Source: Arenibacter latericius DSM 15913 (GTDB taxonomy: Bacteria > Bacteroidota > Bacteroidia > Flavobacteriales > Flavobacteriaceae). Taken from it: a stretch of DNA of 64,000 bases. Both the position numbers and the translations under genes were made by a program. Under the pieces are notes generated by a model. It worked only from the letters and a program-made list of their open reading frames with translations, did no database searches and had not been told where the DNA came from. This document shows positions 38,064-47,157 of the stretch, in pieces (the stretch's first letter is position 1; each line of letters starts with the position of its first letter). The DNA lies in assembly GCF_000424985.1 (NCBI RefSeq), contig NZ_AUKX01000005.1:98501-162500 (forward strand). Reading direction: 5' to 3'.

Positions 38064-39245
38064 ATGAAAGAGGAATTTTTAAAATATCAGGCACAAACCT
38101 CACCGCACCCATTGGCTTTGGAAGTTTCCCATGCCAAAGGAAGTTATATATATGACACAAAAGGGAAGGCTCATTTAGATTTTGTTGCTGGAGTATCCGC
38201 CTGTACTTTAGGCCATTGTCACCCGAGAGTTGTAAGTGCCATACAAGATCAGGCAGAAAAGTATATGCATGTAATGGTCTATGGGGAGTATATACAGCAA
38301 CCCGCGGTTGAATACACCAAATTATTAGCAGAACACCTTCCAGCACCGTTAGAAACCACCTATTTGGTAAATTCTGGGACCGAAGCAATTGAAGGGGCCT
38401 TAAAATTGGCACGGAGGAGCACGGGGAGAAGCCAAATAATTGCTGCCAAAAGTGCGTATCACGGTAATACCATGGGTAGCCTTAGCATAATGGGGTATGA
38501 AGAACGAAAGAGTGCTTTTAGACCCTTGATTCCGGATGTTGATTATTTGAGGTTTAACAATGAGGAAGATTTATCAAAAATAACGGAAAAAACGGCAGCC
38601 GTGGTACTAGAAACCATTCAAGGTGGCGCTGGCTTTATTCTTCCAAAAAACGATTATTTAAAAAAAGTAAGAGAGCGCTGTACCGCTGTTGGTGCCATGC
38701 TCATCTTAGATGAGGTACAGCCAGGATTTGGACGTACAGGAAAACTTTTTGCCTTTGAGTATTTTAATTGTATTCCCGACATTTTGGTTATTGGAAAAGG
38801 AATGGCCGGAGGTATGCCAGTGGGAGCCTTTGTGGCATCTCAAAACTTAATGCTAACATTACAAGACCGCCCTAAGCTTGGACATATCACCACCTTTGGG
38901 GGTAACCCGGTTATTGCAGCTGCCTCCTTGGCAACGCTAAAAGAACTTACTGAAACAAATCTTATAGCGGAAACCCTGGAGAAGGAACAACTATTTAGAT
39001 CCCTATTAATACATCCTCTTATAAAAGAAATTAGAGGGAAAGGCCTTATGTTGGCCCTAATATTGGAAAGCGAGGAAATAACGAACAAATTAATATTAAA
39101 CTGCGCTAAGAACGGATTAATACTTTTCTGGCTGCTATTTGAACCAAAAGCGGTTCGTATTTCCCCACCGTTAACCATTACCAAAGAGGAAATTAGCAAA
39201 GGATGTAGCCTTATCCTAGATCTATTAAATGAGGCCAAACAATAA
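38064..39245 (+). CDS. Class III PLP-dependent aminotransferase
   Basis: A 393-residue fold-type I aminotransferase of the acetylornithine/4-aminobutyrate group. Visible blocks are YLVNSGTEAIEGALKLAR, AYHGNTMGSLS, LILDEVQPGFGRTGKLFAFE and the PLP lysine in LVIGKGMAGGMPVGAF, followed by HITTFGGNPV. The substrate is uncertain; RefSeq-type naming would be aspartate aminotransferase family protein. It has no arginine-biosynthesis neighbours here, so ArgD is not supported. It precedes a TPR gene by 96 bases. Confidence 0.9.
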   Translation: MKEEFLKYQAQTSPHPLALEVSHAKGSYIYDTKGKAHLDFVAGVSACTLGHCHPRVVSAIQDQAEKYMHVMVYGEYIQQPAVEYTKLLAEHLPAPLETTYLVNSGTEAIEGALKLARRSTGRSQIIAAKSAYHGNTMGSLSIMGYEERKSAFRPLIPDVDYLRFNNEEDLSKITEKTAAVVLETIQGGAGFILPKNDYLKKVRERCTAVGAMLILDEVQPGFGRTGKLFAFEYFNCIPDILVIGKGMAGGMPVGAFVASQNLMLTLQDRPKLGHITTFGGNPVIAAASLATLKELTETNLIAETLEKEQLFRSLLIHPLIKEIRGKGLMLALILESEEITNKLILNCAKNGLILFWLLFEPKAVRISPPLTITKEEISKGCSLILDLLNEAKQ

Positions 39246-39341
39246 TTTGTTAACTATTTTGTTAATAATAAAGGGCTAGACCACATGTTTTCAAGAAGTG
39301 TAAAGCCTATTTTAGTTCCAAATGAATAATAAGAAGTTCCT

Positions 39342-40742
39342 ATGCCGTTAGAACCAAACGAAAGATCAGGGCAGCCAATCGCTAAGTTTGAATCAATGCT
39401 GAAGACAGATGATATCTACTTCTTTGACGCAGAAGACTTTCAGGATATTATTCACCATTATTTAAACAACGGAAAAATAGCTTTAGCAAAGAAAGCTATT
39501 AAAATTGGTTTGCAACAACATACCGATAGTGTAGAGTTAAAATTACTCTCCATTGAAGTTATGGTTTTTGAAAACAATTTAGAACAGGCAGAAGCTATGC
39601 TAGACGAGCTTCAGCTCATTGATAGCAACAATGAGGAAATCTTTATCCAGCGCGCCAATATCTACTCTAAAAAAGATAATCACGAAGCTGCAGTGTCCCT
39701 GTTAAATCATGCCCTAAACCTTACTCAGGATAGTTTTGATATTCACTCCTTATTAGGAATGGAGTATTTGTTCATGGATAACTTTGAAGAGGCCAAGAAT
39801 AATTTTATGAAGTGCGTTTCTTTTGATGAGCAGGATTATTCTTCCCTCTATAACGTAATCTATTGCTTTGAGTTTTTAGAAGATTATGACGGTGCCATCC
39901 AATATTTAAACGATTATTTGGAACGCAATCCCTATAGTGAGGTGGCCTGGCATCAATTGGGAAAAATGTATTTTTCCAAAAAAATGTATAAAGAAGCCTT
40001 GGTAGCCTTTGATTTTGCCATAATTTCGGACGACAGTTTTATCGGGGCCTATTTTGAAAAAGGAAAAGTCCTAGAAAATTTAGGCCGATATGAAGAGGCA
40101 ATTGAAAATTATGATATTACTATATCCATGGAAGACCCAACTTCCTATGCCTATTTGCGAATTGGAAGGTGTTATGAAAAGTTAAACAAAGACGAAGAAG
40201 CAAAATCCTATTACTATCGTACGGTACATGAAGATCCATTATTAGATAAAGGATGGTTGGCTATCACTGGATACTACTTTAGGCAAAAAAACTATGAGAA
40301 AGCACTTCATTATATCAATAAAGCAATAAATATTGATGGTGAAAACGCCAAATATTGGAAGAAATGTGCAAGGATACACTCCGTATTAAAAAATAATGAT
40401 GAAGCTTACTATGCTTACCAACAAGCGATAGAGCTAGGAAACTACGAATTTGATACATGGCTTCATTGGGCCGAGGTGGCTGTACAGAATTTAGACATTC
40501 ATGCAGCGATCCAAATACTTAGTCAAGGACAGGAATTCTATCCCCAGTCATGTGAAATGCAATTTAAAATAGCAGGATATTATTTGTTAAATAATGACTA
40601 TACCAAAGCCCAAAAACATTTTCTTAAAGCCTTAAAAATTGATAAAGACAAACTACATTTGTTTAAGGAGGAATTCCCTCAATTCTACGATACCAAATGG
40701 GCAAAAAACTTAATTGAAGAAGTGAAAAAAGCTTCCAGATAA
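39342..40742 (+). CDS. Tetratricopeptide repeat protein
   Basis: A 466-residue cytoplasmic protein made almost wholly of TPR units of about 34 residues. Typical examples are EVAWHQLGKMYFSKKMYKEA, AYFEKGKVLENLGRYEEAIE and AYLRIGRCYEKLNKDEEAKS. There is no signal peptide or membrane helix. It presumably scaffolds protein-protein contacts, and no partner can be named. A downstream ATG giving MLKTDDIYFFDAEDF is an alternative start. The DUF368 gene follows after 30 bases but has its own -7 element. Confidence 0.88.
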   Translation: MPLEPNERSGQPIAKFESMLKTDDIYFFDAEDFQDIIHHYLNNGKIALAKKAIKIGLQQHTDSVELKLLSIEVMVFENNLEQAEAMLDELQLIDSNNEEIFIQRANIYSKKDNHEAAVSLLNHALNLTQDSFDIHSLLGMEYLFMDNFEEAKNNFMKCVSFDEQDYSSLYNVIYCFEFLEDYDGAIQYLNDYLERNPYSEVAWHQLGKMYFSKKMYKEALVAFDFAIISDDSFIGAYFEKGKVLENLGRYEEAIENYDITISMEDPTSYAYLRIGRCYEKLNKDEEAKSYYYRTVHEDPLLDKGWLAITGYYFRQKNYEKALHYINKAINIDGENAKYWKKCARIHSVLKNNDEAYYAYQQAIELGNYEFDTWLHWAEVAVQNLDIHAAIQILSQGQEFYPQSCEMQFKIAGYYLLNNDYTKAQKHFLKALKIDKDKLHLFKEEFPQFYDTKWAKNLIEEVKKASR

Positions 40743-40748
40743 TTACAC

Positions 40749-40756
40749 TATTTTTG
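40749..40756 (+). promoter_or_regulatory. TAnnTTTG -7 element upstream of the first DUF368 gene
   Basis: TATTTTTG ends 16 bases before the ATG at 40773, just after the TPR stop codon. Confidence 0.6.
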
Positions 40757-40772
40757 TTGTTTTTATCATTTT

Positions 40773-41690
40773 ATGGAAAAACGTAATTTTATCAGTTACC
40801 TTATTATCTCCTTAAAAGGCATGGCCATGGGAGCTGCAGATGTAGTGCCTGGAGTTTCAGGAGGTACTATCGCTTTTATTTCAGGTATTTACGAAGAGTT
40901 AATCACCAGTATTAACAATGTTAACCTATCTCTCTTTAAAACCTTACGAACAGAGGGCTTTAAAGCATTTTGGAACAAAGTAAACGGTAATTTCTTACTA
41001 GCCTTACTTACAGGGATAGCCATTAGTGTTCTTTCTCTGGCTAAATTTATCAGCTGGCTATTGGAGAACCAACCCATCCCCTTATGGTCATTTTTCTTTG
41101 GCCTTGTGTTAGCTAGTATTTTTTTAGTAGGTAAGGAAATAAAAAAATGGACTCCAGGTACAATCCTTATATTAATCTTAGGAGCGGCTATTGCTTATTA
41201 TGTAACCACACTTCCTCCCTCAGAAAACATTGACTCCCTCCCCTATCTATTCTTTTCTGGTGCACTTGCAATTTGCGCCATGATCTTACCAGGAATTTCA
41301 GGGGCCTTTATACTTGTATTGTTAGGGTCATACAAAACTATCTTAGATGCGGTACACGAGCGCGATCTAAAAGTTGTGATTACAGTAGGTCTAGGGGCTA
41401 TATTTGGTCTCCTAAGTTTTGCCAAACTACTAAAATGGATGTTTACCCATTATAAAAATTTAACTTTAGCCTTATTAACCGGGTTTATCGCTGGTTCATT
41501 AAACAAAATTTGGCCGTGGAAAGAAACTCTAGAATCGAAGTTATTTGGTGACAAACTCGTTGTTTTAAAGGAGCAAAATATTTCACCTTACGCTTTTGAA
41601 GGAGATTCACAAATTATGTTTGCCATTCTCTTAGCCATCACTGGTTTTTCCCTTATTTTTATCTTGGAGAAATTAGCTTCAAAAAAGTAA
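40773..41690 (+). CDS. DUF368 (PopT-like) polytopic membrane protein, copy 1
   Basis: A 305-residue integral membrane protein with about eight helices. The family signature GMAMGAADVVPGVSGGTIAF is repeated in the second half as LPGISGAFILVLLGSYK, the usual inverted pseudo-repeat. DUF368 proteins have been implicated in polyprenyl-phosphate (lipid carrier) recycling across the membrane. A second copy follows after 14 bases, so the pair is an operon. Confidence 0.9.
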   Translation: MEKRNFISYLIISLKGMAMGAADVVPGVSGGTIAFISGIYEELITSINNVNLSLFKTLRTEGFKAFWNKVNGNFLLALLTGIAISVLSLAKFISWLLENQPIPLWSFFFGLVLASIFLVGKEIKKWTPGTILILILGAAIAYYVTTLPPSENIDSLPYLFFSGALAICAMILPGISGAFILVLLGSYKTILDAVHERDLKVVITVGLGAIFGLLSFAKLLKWMFTHYKNLTLALLTGFIAGSLNKIWPWKETLESKLFGDKLVVLKEQNISPYAFEGDSQIMFAILLAITGFSLIFILEKLASKK

Positions 41691-41704
41691 ATGGCAAATC
41701 TTAA

Positions 41705-42724
41705 ATGAAAAACCCCAGATCTTTAACGGATAAATTCTTTTTGGTAATTAAAGGCCTTTTTATGGGTGCTGCCAATAAGGTTCCCGGTGTTTCTGGTGGC
41801 ATTGTAGCTTTTGTTGGGGGGTTTTATGAAGAATTTATCTACTCCTTGCAAAAAATTAATGCCAAAGCATTTAAACTTTTATTGAGTGGTAGATTCAAAA
41901 GCTTTTACCGCTATACCAATGCACAGTTTTTATCATTGCTCATTTTAGGTATGCTAATAAGCTATTTTAGCATTTCTAAAATTCTAGATTATTTTCTGGA
42001 AAAGCAGGAATTGTTTGTATGGGCTGGATTTTTCGGGATGATTTTAGGTTCTATTTATTATATAGCCAAGGATTTTTCTCATTGGGGCAAAAGCACAATT
42101 ACCGCTGGTATCATCGGACTTCTAGTTGGTATTTCAATAAGTTTTTTAAGTCCAGCTACAGAAAACGACAACCTGTTATTTATATTTTTTTGCGGCATCA
42201 TAAGTGTTTCTGGGATGACCCTCCCTGGGCTTTCCGGCTCATTTATTCTAATACTCTTAGGCAATTACGTCTTGCTTTTAGTAGACTCCGTAAATGCACT
42301 CTATGATACTTTTGCAGAAGTATTAAGAGGAGATTTTAGTTTTACCGATAATATAAAGCGGTTAAAGACACTAAAAATTCTTGGAGTATTCACCGCAGGG
42401 TCAGCAGTGGGTCTAGTTAGCCTATCACATCTGTTGAGCTACGTTCTAAAACACTTTAAGAATATTACTACTGCTGTGATTATTGGCTTTATTACTGGGT
42501 CCCTAGGAGTGGTTTGGCCATGGAAACGTACCCTATACAAAACAGACGCCCAGGGGAATATTCTATTCGACACTAATGATAGCCCCATTATTACAAATTA
42601 CGAACGATATTTACCCGATATGATGATAGCAGAAACGTATTGGGCGCTATTTTTTATCATTTTAGGTATATTCATTTTATTAGCATTGGATTGGTATGGA
42701 AAAAATAGACAAGAAAACGCATAG
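41705..42724 (+). CDS. DUF368 (PopT-like) polytopic membrane protein, copy 2
   Basis: A 339-residue paralogue of the preceding gene. The first signature reads GLFMGAANKVPGVSGGIVAF, with Asn-Lys replacing Asp-Val, and the second MTLPGLSGSFILILLGNYV. About eight membrane helices are visible, plus a longer loop near the C-terminus. The tandem copies have diverged and might have different lipid carriers or form a heterodimer, which is speculation. The end overlaps the aroE start by 29 bases. Confidence 0.9.
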   Translation: MKNPRSLTDKFFLVIKGLFMGAANKVPGVSGGIVAFVGGFYEEFIYSLQKINAKAFKLLLSGRFKSFYRYTNAQFLSLLILGMLISYFSISKILDYFLEKQELFVWAGFFGMILGSIYYIAKDFSHWGKSTITAGIIGLLVGISISFLSPATENDNLLFIFFCGIISVSGMTLPGLSGSFILILLGNYVLLLVDSVNALYDTFAEVLRGDFSFTDNIKRLKTLKILGVFTAGSAVGLVSLSHLLSYVLKHFKNITTAVIIGFITGSLGVVWPWKRTLYKTDAQGNILFDTNDSPIITNYERYLPDMMIAETYWALFFIILGIFILLALDWYGKNRQENA

Positions 42725-43448
42725 ATATGGTTTAATAGGAAGAAATATTTCCTATTCATTCTCTAGAGGATACTTCACTGAAAAATTCACAAAATTAGCT
42801 TTAGATACACATTCCTATGAGAATTTTGATATAGACACCATCAATCTGTTCCCAGATATCTTACAACAAAATAAAAATATTAAGGGCTTTAATGTCACTA
42901 TACCCTATAAGGAACAGGTTATTCCCTTTTTAACCAAAATAGATACTGAAGCAAAGGCTATTGGTGCGGTAAATACTATTAAAGTAGTAAAAGACGAAAC
43001 TATTGGTTACAACACCGACGCTTATGGATTCTATAAATCCCTGGCACCACACCTAGAAAAACACCACAAAAATGCTTTAATTTTAGGTACAGGAGGAGCC
43101 TCTAAGGCCATTGCGTATACACTAGGAAAGTTAGGCATATCCCAAACATTTGTGTCACGAAATCCTAAAAAGGGTCAGTTAAACTATAGCGAGCTGAATG
43201 CTGAAGTAATGCAAGAAAACACTGTTTTAATTAATTGCACTCCTTTAGGAACTCACCCCAACATTACAGACAAGCCAGATATTCCTTATCACCAAATTAC
43301 ACCCAAGCACTTATTATTCGACCTAATTTACAACCCAAGTAAAACCGCATTTTTAACCGAAGGAGAACTACAGGGTGCAAAAATATGCAACGGTTCTAAA
43401 ATGCTTAAATTTCAAGCAGAAAAAGCATGGGAAATATGGAATTCCTAG
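42696..43448 (+). CDS. aroE: Shikimate dehydrogenase
   Basis: AroE reduces 3-dehydroshikimate with NADPH in the chorismate pathway. Conserved parts are RYGLIGRNISYSFSRGYF (substrate Ser region), KGFNVTIPYKEQV with the catalytic Lys, GAVNTIK, YNTDAYGF and the NADP loop LGTGGASKAIAY. Length (250 residues) is slightly short but normal for flavobacteria. It begins inside the DUF368 gene, so translation is coupled to it. Confidence 0.95.
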   Translation: MEKIDKKTHRYGLIGRNISYSFSRGYFTEKFTKLALDTHSYENFDIDTINLFPDILQQNKNIKGFNVTIPYKEQVIPFLTKIDTEAKAIGAVNTIKVVKDETIGYNTDAYGFYKSLAPHLEKHHKNALILGTGGASKAIAYTLGKLGISQTFVSRNPKKGQLNYSELNAEVMQENTVLINCTPLGTHPNITDKPDIPYHQITPKHLLFDLIYNPSKTAFLTEGELQGAKICNGSKMLKFQAEKAWEIWNS

Positions 43449-43526
43449 CCACCTTTATTCTATCTGCCTGATTGCCAGTTAAGAAAACCAAACGATTCTA
43501 GTCACCTTCTTAAGAAGAAGTTTCAT

Positions 43527-43534
43527 TATCTTTG
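43527..43534 (+). promoter_or_regulatory. TAnnTTTG -7 element upstream of the DUF349 gene
   Basis: TATCTTTG lies 64 bases before the ATG at 43599 and is the best promoter candidate in the 150-base gap after aroE. Confidence 0.55.
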
Positions 43535-43598
43535 TTATTGAATAGGTTGTAATTTTATTATTGTAAATTACACCGCAATAGCTATAAACATTCATAAG

Positions 43599-44438
43599 AT
43601 GTTAGAAGACAAAGAGAACAAACTACAGAATAATGTAGGTGAAGAGAAAGTTTCAGAAAAAACCAATTCCTCAAATAATATAGAGGAGACTAAGGAAACA
43701 CTACATAATTCCGATACCGAAAAAGAGGCATCCGAGAAGGGTAAAAACTCGAATACTCCAAATTTAAAAGATAAGAAAGGTAAAGATGCTTCCATTGCGA
43801 GTGAAGATGAAACAGTAGAAGTTAAAAAGGAAGAAGCCCCTATAAACCCAGAGGATAAAGAAAGCGCATCCAATGAGAAAAAGGACAATTTAGAAACTAC
43901 TACTGAAGCAACCACCAAAACAGATACTTCAAAATCGGATTCCACAGAAAAAGAGGAGGATATTTTGGAAGAAATAGATGAATCTAATGCAGAGGATGCT
44001 GAAGATTCAGACAATCATCAACGTCATCAAATTCCCATGCCAGACTACCATGCTATGCCCATGGAAAACCTAGTAGGGGAATTGCAGCGGTTGGTACGTA
44101 ATGAAAAAGTACAAGCCATAAAGAAGCATGTAGATGGAATTAAATATGAATTCGACTTAAAATTTCAGGATTTTATTGAAGAAAAAAAGGAGGAATTCAT
44201 TAGTAGTGGTGGTAATGAGATAGATTTTAGATACAACTCAGTTACCAAAAGGCAATTTAATGAGGTCTATAACGAATATAGAGAGAAGAGAAATGCCTAT
44301 TATAAGAATCTAGAGCAAGGCCTAAAAGCCAACTTAGCCAAAAGACTAGAGATTATAGAGGAGCTTAAAGGACTTATCAATGTAGAGGAGGATATAAATA
44401 CTACCCACAAGAATTTTAGAGACATCCAAGATAGATAG
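43599..44438 (+). CDS. DUF349 protein, N-terminal part ended by an in-frame amber codon
   Basis: A 279-residue frame with a long acidic/Lys/Ser low-complexity N-terminus (about residues 1-145), then the first DUF349 helical repeats (AIKKHVDGIKYEFDLKFQDF, AYYKNLEQGLKANLAKRLEI). It stops at TAG 44436-44438, in the middle of a repeat reading FRDIQDR-stop-KSAGPIPRTNY. In sister repeats of this same protein the aligned position is Trp (SEWKKIGHVP), so a single TGG to TAG change explains the stop. The same frame stays open to 45812. Normally this is one protein of about 735 residues with unknown function. Confidence 0.85.
   Translation: MLEDKENKLQNNVGEEKVSEKTNSSNNIEETKETLHNSDTEKEASEKGKNSNTPNLKDKKGKDASIASEDETVEVKKEEAPINPEDKESASNEKKDNLETTTEATTKTDTSKSDSTEKEEDILEEIDESNAEDAEDSDNHQRHQIPMPDYHAMPMENLVGELQRLVRNEKVQAIKKHVDGIKYEFDLKFQDFIEEKKEEFISSGGNEIDFRYNSVTKRQFNEVYNEYREKRNAYYKNLEQGLKANLAKRLEIIEELKGLINVEEDINTTHKNFRDIQDR
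44436..44438 (+). other. In-frame amber codon splitting the DUF349 gene
   Basis: This TAG replaces the Trp expected from the W-K-x-I/A-G-x-I/V-P pattern seen in the other repeats. The 69 bases between it and the first downstream ATG encode good DUF349 sequence (KSAGPIPRTNYNDVWRTYHH), which is what a recent nonsense change or a sequencing error would leave. Confidence 0.85.
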
Positions 44439-44507
44439 AAGTCAGCAGGCCCCATCCCTCGCACTAATTACAATGATGTTTGGCGCACCTACCACCATCA
44501 CATTGAG

Positions 44508-45812
44508 ATGTTTTATGATTTCCTTCATTTAAATAGAGAGCTTAGAGATCTAGATTTTAAATACAACTATGAAGAGAAGCTAAAAATTGTAGAACGAGCA
44601 GAAGCCTTAGCAAAGGAAGAAGACTTGCATAAAGCCTTTCAAGAGTTACAAGTTCTACACAAAATATGGAAAGAGGATATTGGTCCGGTAGGGAAAGAAC
44701 ATAGAGAGGAGATATGGGAGCGTTTTAGCACTGCTACAAAGCAACTTCACCAAAGAAGGCAGGAACACTATAAGGAGCTTGAAAAAGTCTATGAGGCTAA
44801 CCTGGAGAAGAAAAATAAAATAATCAATTCCATTAAAAAAATTGCCTCCAATACCGCAACAAAACACAAGGAGCTACAACAACAAATCCGAGAAGTTGAA
44901 AAGCTAAGAGAAGAATTTTTTAAAGCTGGAAAAGTACCACAAAAGATAAACGAGGAAACTTGGGCTAACTTTAAGGGTGCCGTTCGGGAATTTAATAGAA
45001 ATAAGAATAGCTACTATAAAAATCTAAAGAAAGAACAACAAGTTAACCTAGATAAAAAAAGAGCTTTATTAGAAATTGCCATTTCCCTTAAGGACAGTGA
45101 AGATTGGGATAAAACTACCCAAGAAATGAAGCGGATCCAAAGCGAATGGAAGAAAATAGGTCATGTTCCCAGAAAGTACTCAGACAAAATATGGAAAGAG
45201 TTTAAATCTGCTTGCAACCAGTATTTTGACCGATTCCATGCATTGAAAAATGAGGCGCAAAAAGAGGAGTTTGCAAATTACGAGAAGAAAGCTGCTTGCT
45301 TAGATAGACTAAAGCAATTTGAATTAAGCGGAGATAAAAATAAGGACCTGACTACCATTAAGGAATTTATTGCCGAATGGAAAGGAATTGGCAGAATACC
45401 TTATAATAAAATGAGCATCAACGCTAAGTTCAATAAAATTTTAGATGCCATCTTCAGGAAATTAGATATAAGCCGACAGGAAGCAGAACTTCTAAAATAT
45501 GGAAATAAGATACAGCGATTAGCCAACAATGATAACGACTATGCCATCTCCAACGAACGTACCTTTATTAGGCGAAAAATTGATGAGAGCAAGAGCGAGA
45601 TCAGGCAATTGGAAAACAACCTTCAATTCTTCTCCAATGCTTCCGAAGACAACCCTCTAGTTAAGGATGTTATTAAAAACATTAATAAACACAAAGAGTC
45701 TTTGGAAACTTGGAAAGCGAAGCTAAAAAAGTTAAATATTTTAGCAAATAACTTAACTAAAGAAGCCGAAGAATCAGAAGAGGAGCAAAACTCTGACGAA
45801 GAAGAGGCATAA
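44508..45812 (+). CDS. DUF349 protein, C-terminal part (same frame after the amber codon)
   Basis: This 434-residue open frame continues the N-terminal part in the same phase. It contains further DUF349 repeats (HKIWKEDIGPVGKEHREEIW, SEWKKIGHVPRKYSDKIWKE, AEWKGIGRIPYNKMSI) and an acidic tail. The first ATG (44508) lies in mid-repeat, so it is unlikely to be a natural start; coding sequence really continues from 44439. It could be expressed by readthrough or reinitiation, or be dead. A terminator follows. Confidence 0.8.
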   Translation: MFYDFLHLNRELRDLDFKYNYEEKLKIVERAEALAKEEDLHKAFQELQVLHKIWKEDIGPVGKEHREEIWERFSTATKQLHQRRQEHYKELEKVYEANLEKKNKIINSIKKIASNTATKHKELQQQIREVEKLREEFFKAGKVPQKINEETWANFKGAVREFNRNKNSYYKNLKKEQQVNLDKKRALLEIAISLKDSEDWDKTTQEMKRIQSEWKKIGHVPRKYSDKIWKEFKSACNQYFDRFHALKNEAQKEEFANYEKKAACLDRLKQFELSGDKNKDLTTIKEFIAEWKGIGRIPYNKMSINAKFNKILDAIFRKLDISRQEAELLKYGNKIQRLANNDNDYAISNERTFIRRKIDESKSEIRQLENNLQFFSNASEDNPLVKDVIKNINKHKESLETWKAKLKKLNILANNLTKEAEESEEEQNSDEEEA

Positions 45813-45838
45813 CTTAAATAAGATTATTATCTCTTTAC

Positions 45839-45873
45839 AACCCCGTCTTCCTTTTGGAAAATGGGGTTTTTTA
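45839..45873 (+). terminator. Intrinsic terminator after the DUF349 gene
   Basis: The arms AACCCC and GGGGTT enclose an inner TTCC/GGAA pair and are followed by a T-rich tract. It lies 26 bases after the stop. Confidence 0.75.
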
Positions 45874-46301
45874 TTTTTAATTAACAAAACCTACCTCACA
45901 CAACAATGAAAATGGTTAATAGTGAGTCTACAGTCCTTTATTATAAAATCGCTACCATTGGCATCCTTCTCTATTAAATAGGCCATACAACAGCCATAGA
46001 ACAGAGGTAATAATCATTGTTTGTTAATCATGAAACCAAATGCTTGCTTATAAAAGGCAAACCTTATTGTGGACCAAGATCAAAAGTTGTGTGTGACTTA
46101 AACAAACGGTAAGGACCAATAATTAAAACCTTTCCTTTTTGACATGTCAATACTTTTTTCCATTGTTGAAATGCTCAGCATTCATGAATTCCTTTAAAAA
46201 GTAATAGATAAGGAGATGAATAAAAAAGTATTCAAAAAAATCTAGGCTTATTTCTCCTTTCTTGAAATCTACGGACTTTCTACTGCCACATCGTCCAGGC
46301 C

Positions 46302-46404
46302 GCCTACCTCCGGTAGGTAAACCTTCCTAACGGCAGGTAAACTTTCCAACGACTAAGGTGAACATGAGCTGCCGGACGCCTACCTCCGGTAGGTAAACCT
46401 TCCT
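46302..46404. repeat. Pair of 27-base direct repeats with an internal hairpin
   Basis: Copies at 46302-46328 and 46378-46404 are identical and contain the hairpin CCTACC-TCC-GGTAGG followed by TAAACCTTCCT. A third degenerate piece at 46331-46347 reads CGGCAGGTAAACTTTCC. The pattern resembles short palindromic (REP-like) intergenic repeats. Confidence 0.75.
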
Positions 46405-46505
46405 TCGTCCAACGTAGAAACTCCTTGATTTGCTACTAAAAGAGAAAGTAGGCCGAAAACCTTTAAAAGAAGGCTTCTTGTTTTGTTATCCTTATCCGCA
46501 GAATA

Positions 46506-46566
46506 GGATTCAAAAGCTCCGAGATTCAGCTTTTTTATTTCCAAAAAAGCGCGGAGTTTTGAATCC
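46506..46566. repeat. Large composite inverted repeat
   Basis: The outer arms GGATTCAAAAgCTCCG (46506-46521) and CGGAGTTTTGAATCC (46552-46566) pair over 15 bases with one bulge. Inside, GCTTTTTT and AAAAAAGC form a second 8-base stem around ATTTCC. Confidence 0.8.
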
Positions 46567-46672
46567 GATTTTTAGATTTGATCTAGGACCGATCGGAAAA
46601 TGCAACGATTTGCATTTGTAGTGAGGGGCCAGTTGGCGCGTTGGCCATAGCTACAGCTGGCTCCTTAAAACA

Positions 46673-46689
46673 AAGGTACACCGTACCTT
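46673..46689. repeat. Short perfect palindrome
   Basis: AAGGTAC-ACC-GTACCTT is a 7-base-pair hairpin with a 3-base loop, at the right border of the GC-richer patch. Confidence 0.6.
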
Positions 46690-47037
46690 CGCTTTAATGC
46701 CCTGTTCGTTTTATTCATTGTCAATTATTTTTACATTAATGTATTCATGAACCTTCTTCGTCGGTTTCATCGGACAAGCAAAGAAATCGCAGATTCACGA
46801 AAACCGATAAAAATCAATAGAAAATCAATTGAGTAAAATGAAAGAATATATTTGAGTAAAACTCAGTTAATAGTATATGTAAAACTTTATTAATTTGAAT
46901 TAATATTTAAGGTTCATTGTTTGCATAAACACAACAATTGGTCATGATCCATTAAACCTCTTAGTATAAACGTTATACATTTGGTTTTCCAGTTAAGGCG
47001 CGTAGCACTTATCAAGAACTTAAAAGAAATTATCGGC

Positions 47038-47089
47038 AAAAAAAAAGTCACTCTAAATGTAAGGAAACCCTATACATTAAGAATGACTT
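47038..47089 (-). terminator. Intrinsic terminator after rny
   Basis: On the minus strand a 17-base arm at 47073-47089 pairs with 47045-47061 (15 of 17 positions) and is followed directly by a long T-run. Confidence 0.85.
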
Positions 47090-47157
47090 AAAACTTTATT
47101 TTCAATTACTGATTAACAGCTTTTATCTATAGGTATACTTATAGATGTTACGTTATT

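Larger units (their letters stand above)
45874..47037. other. 1.2-kb gene-free island
   Basis: There is no credible gene on either strand. The left part is plain AT-rich spacer. From about 46300 to 46690 the composition changes: direct repeats, a 61-base hairpin and a short palindrome cluster there. A 63-codon frame at 46430-46621 crosses the hairpin and shows no recognisable domain. No tRNA-like or transposase sequence was found. It may be the scar of a small mobile element. Confidence 0.6.

Noticed and set aside
43592..44014. 140-codon Ser/Phe-rich frame antisense to the DUF349 N-terminus
   Set aside because: It is a shadow of the acidic/Lys-rich low-complexity coding sequence on the other strand.
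46430..46621. 63-codon frame in the gene-free island
   Set aside because: It reads straight through the large hairpin, has no recognisable domain or start signals, and is best seen as chance.
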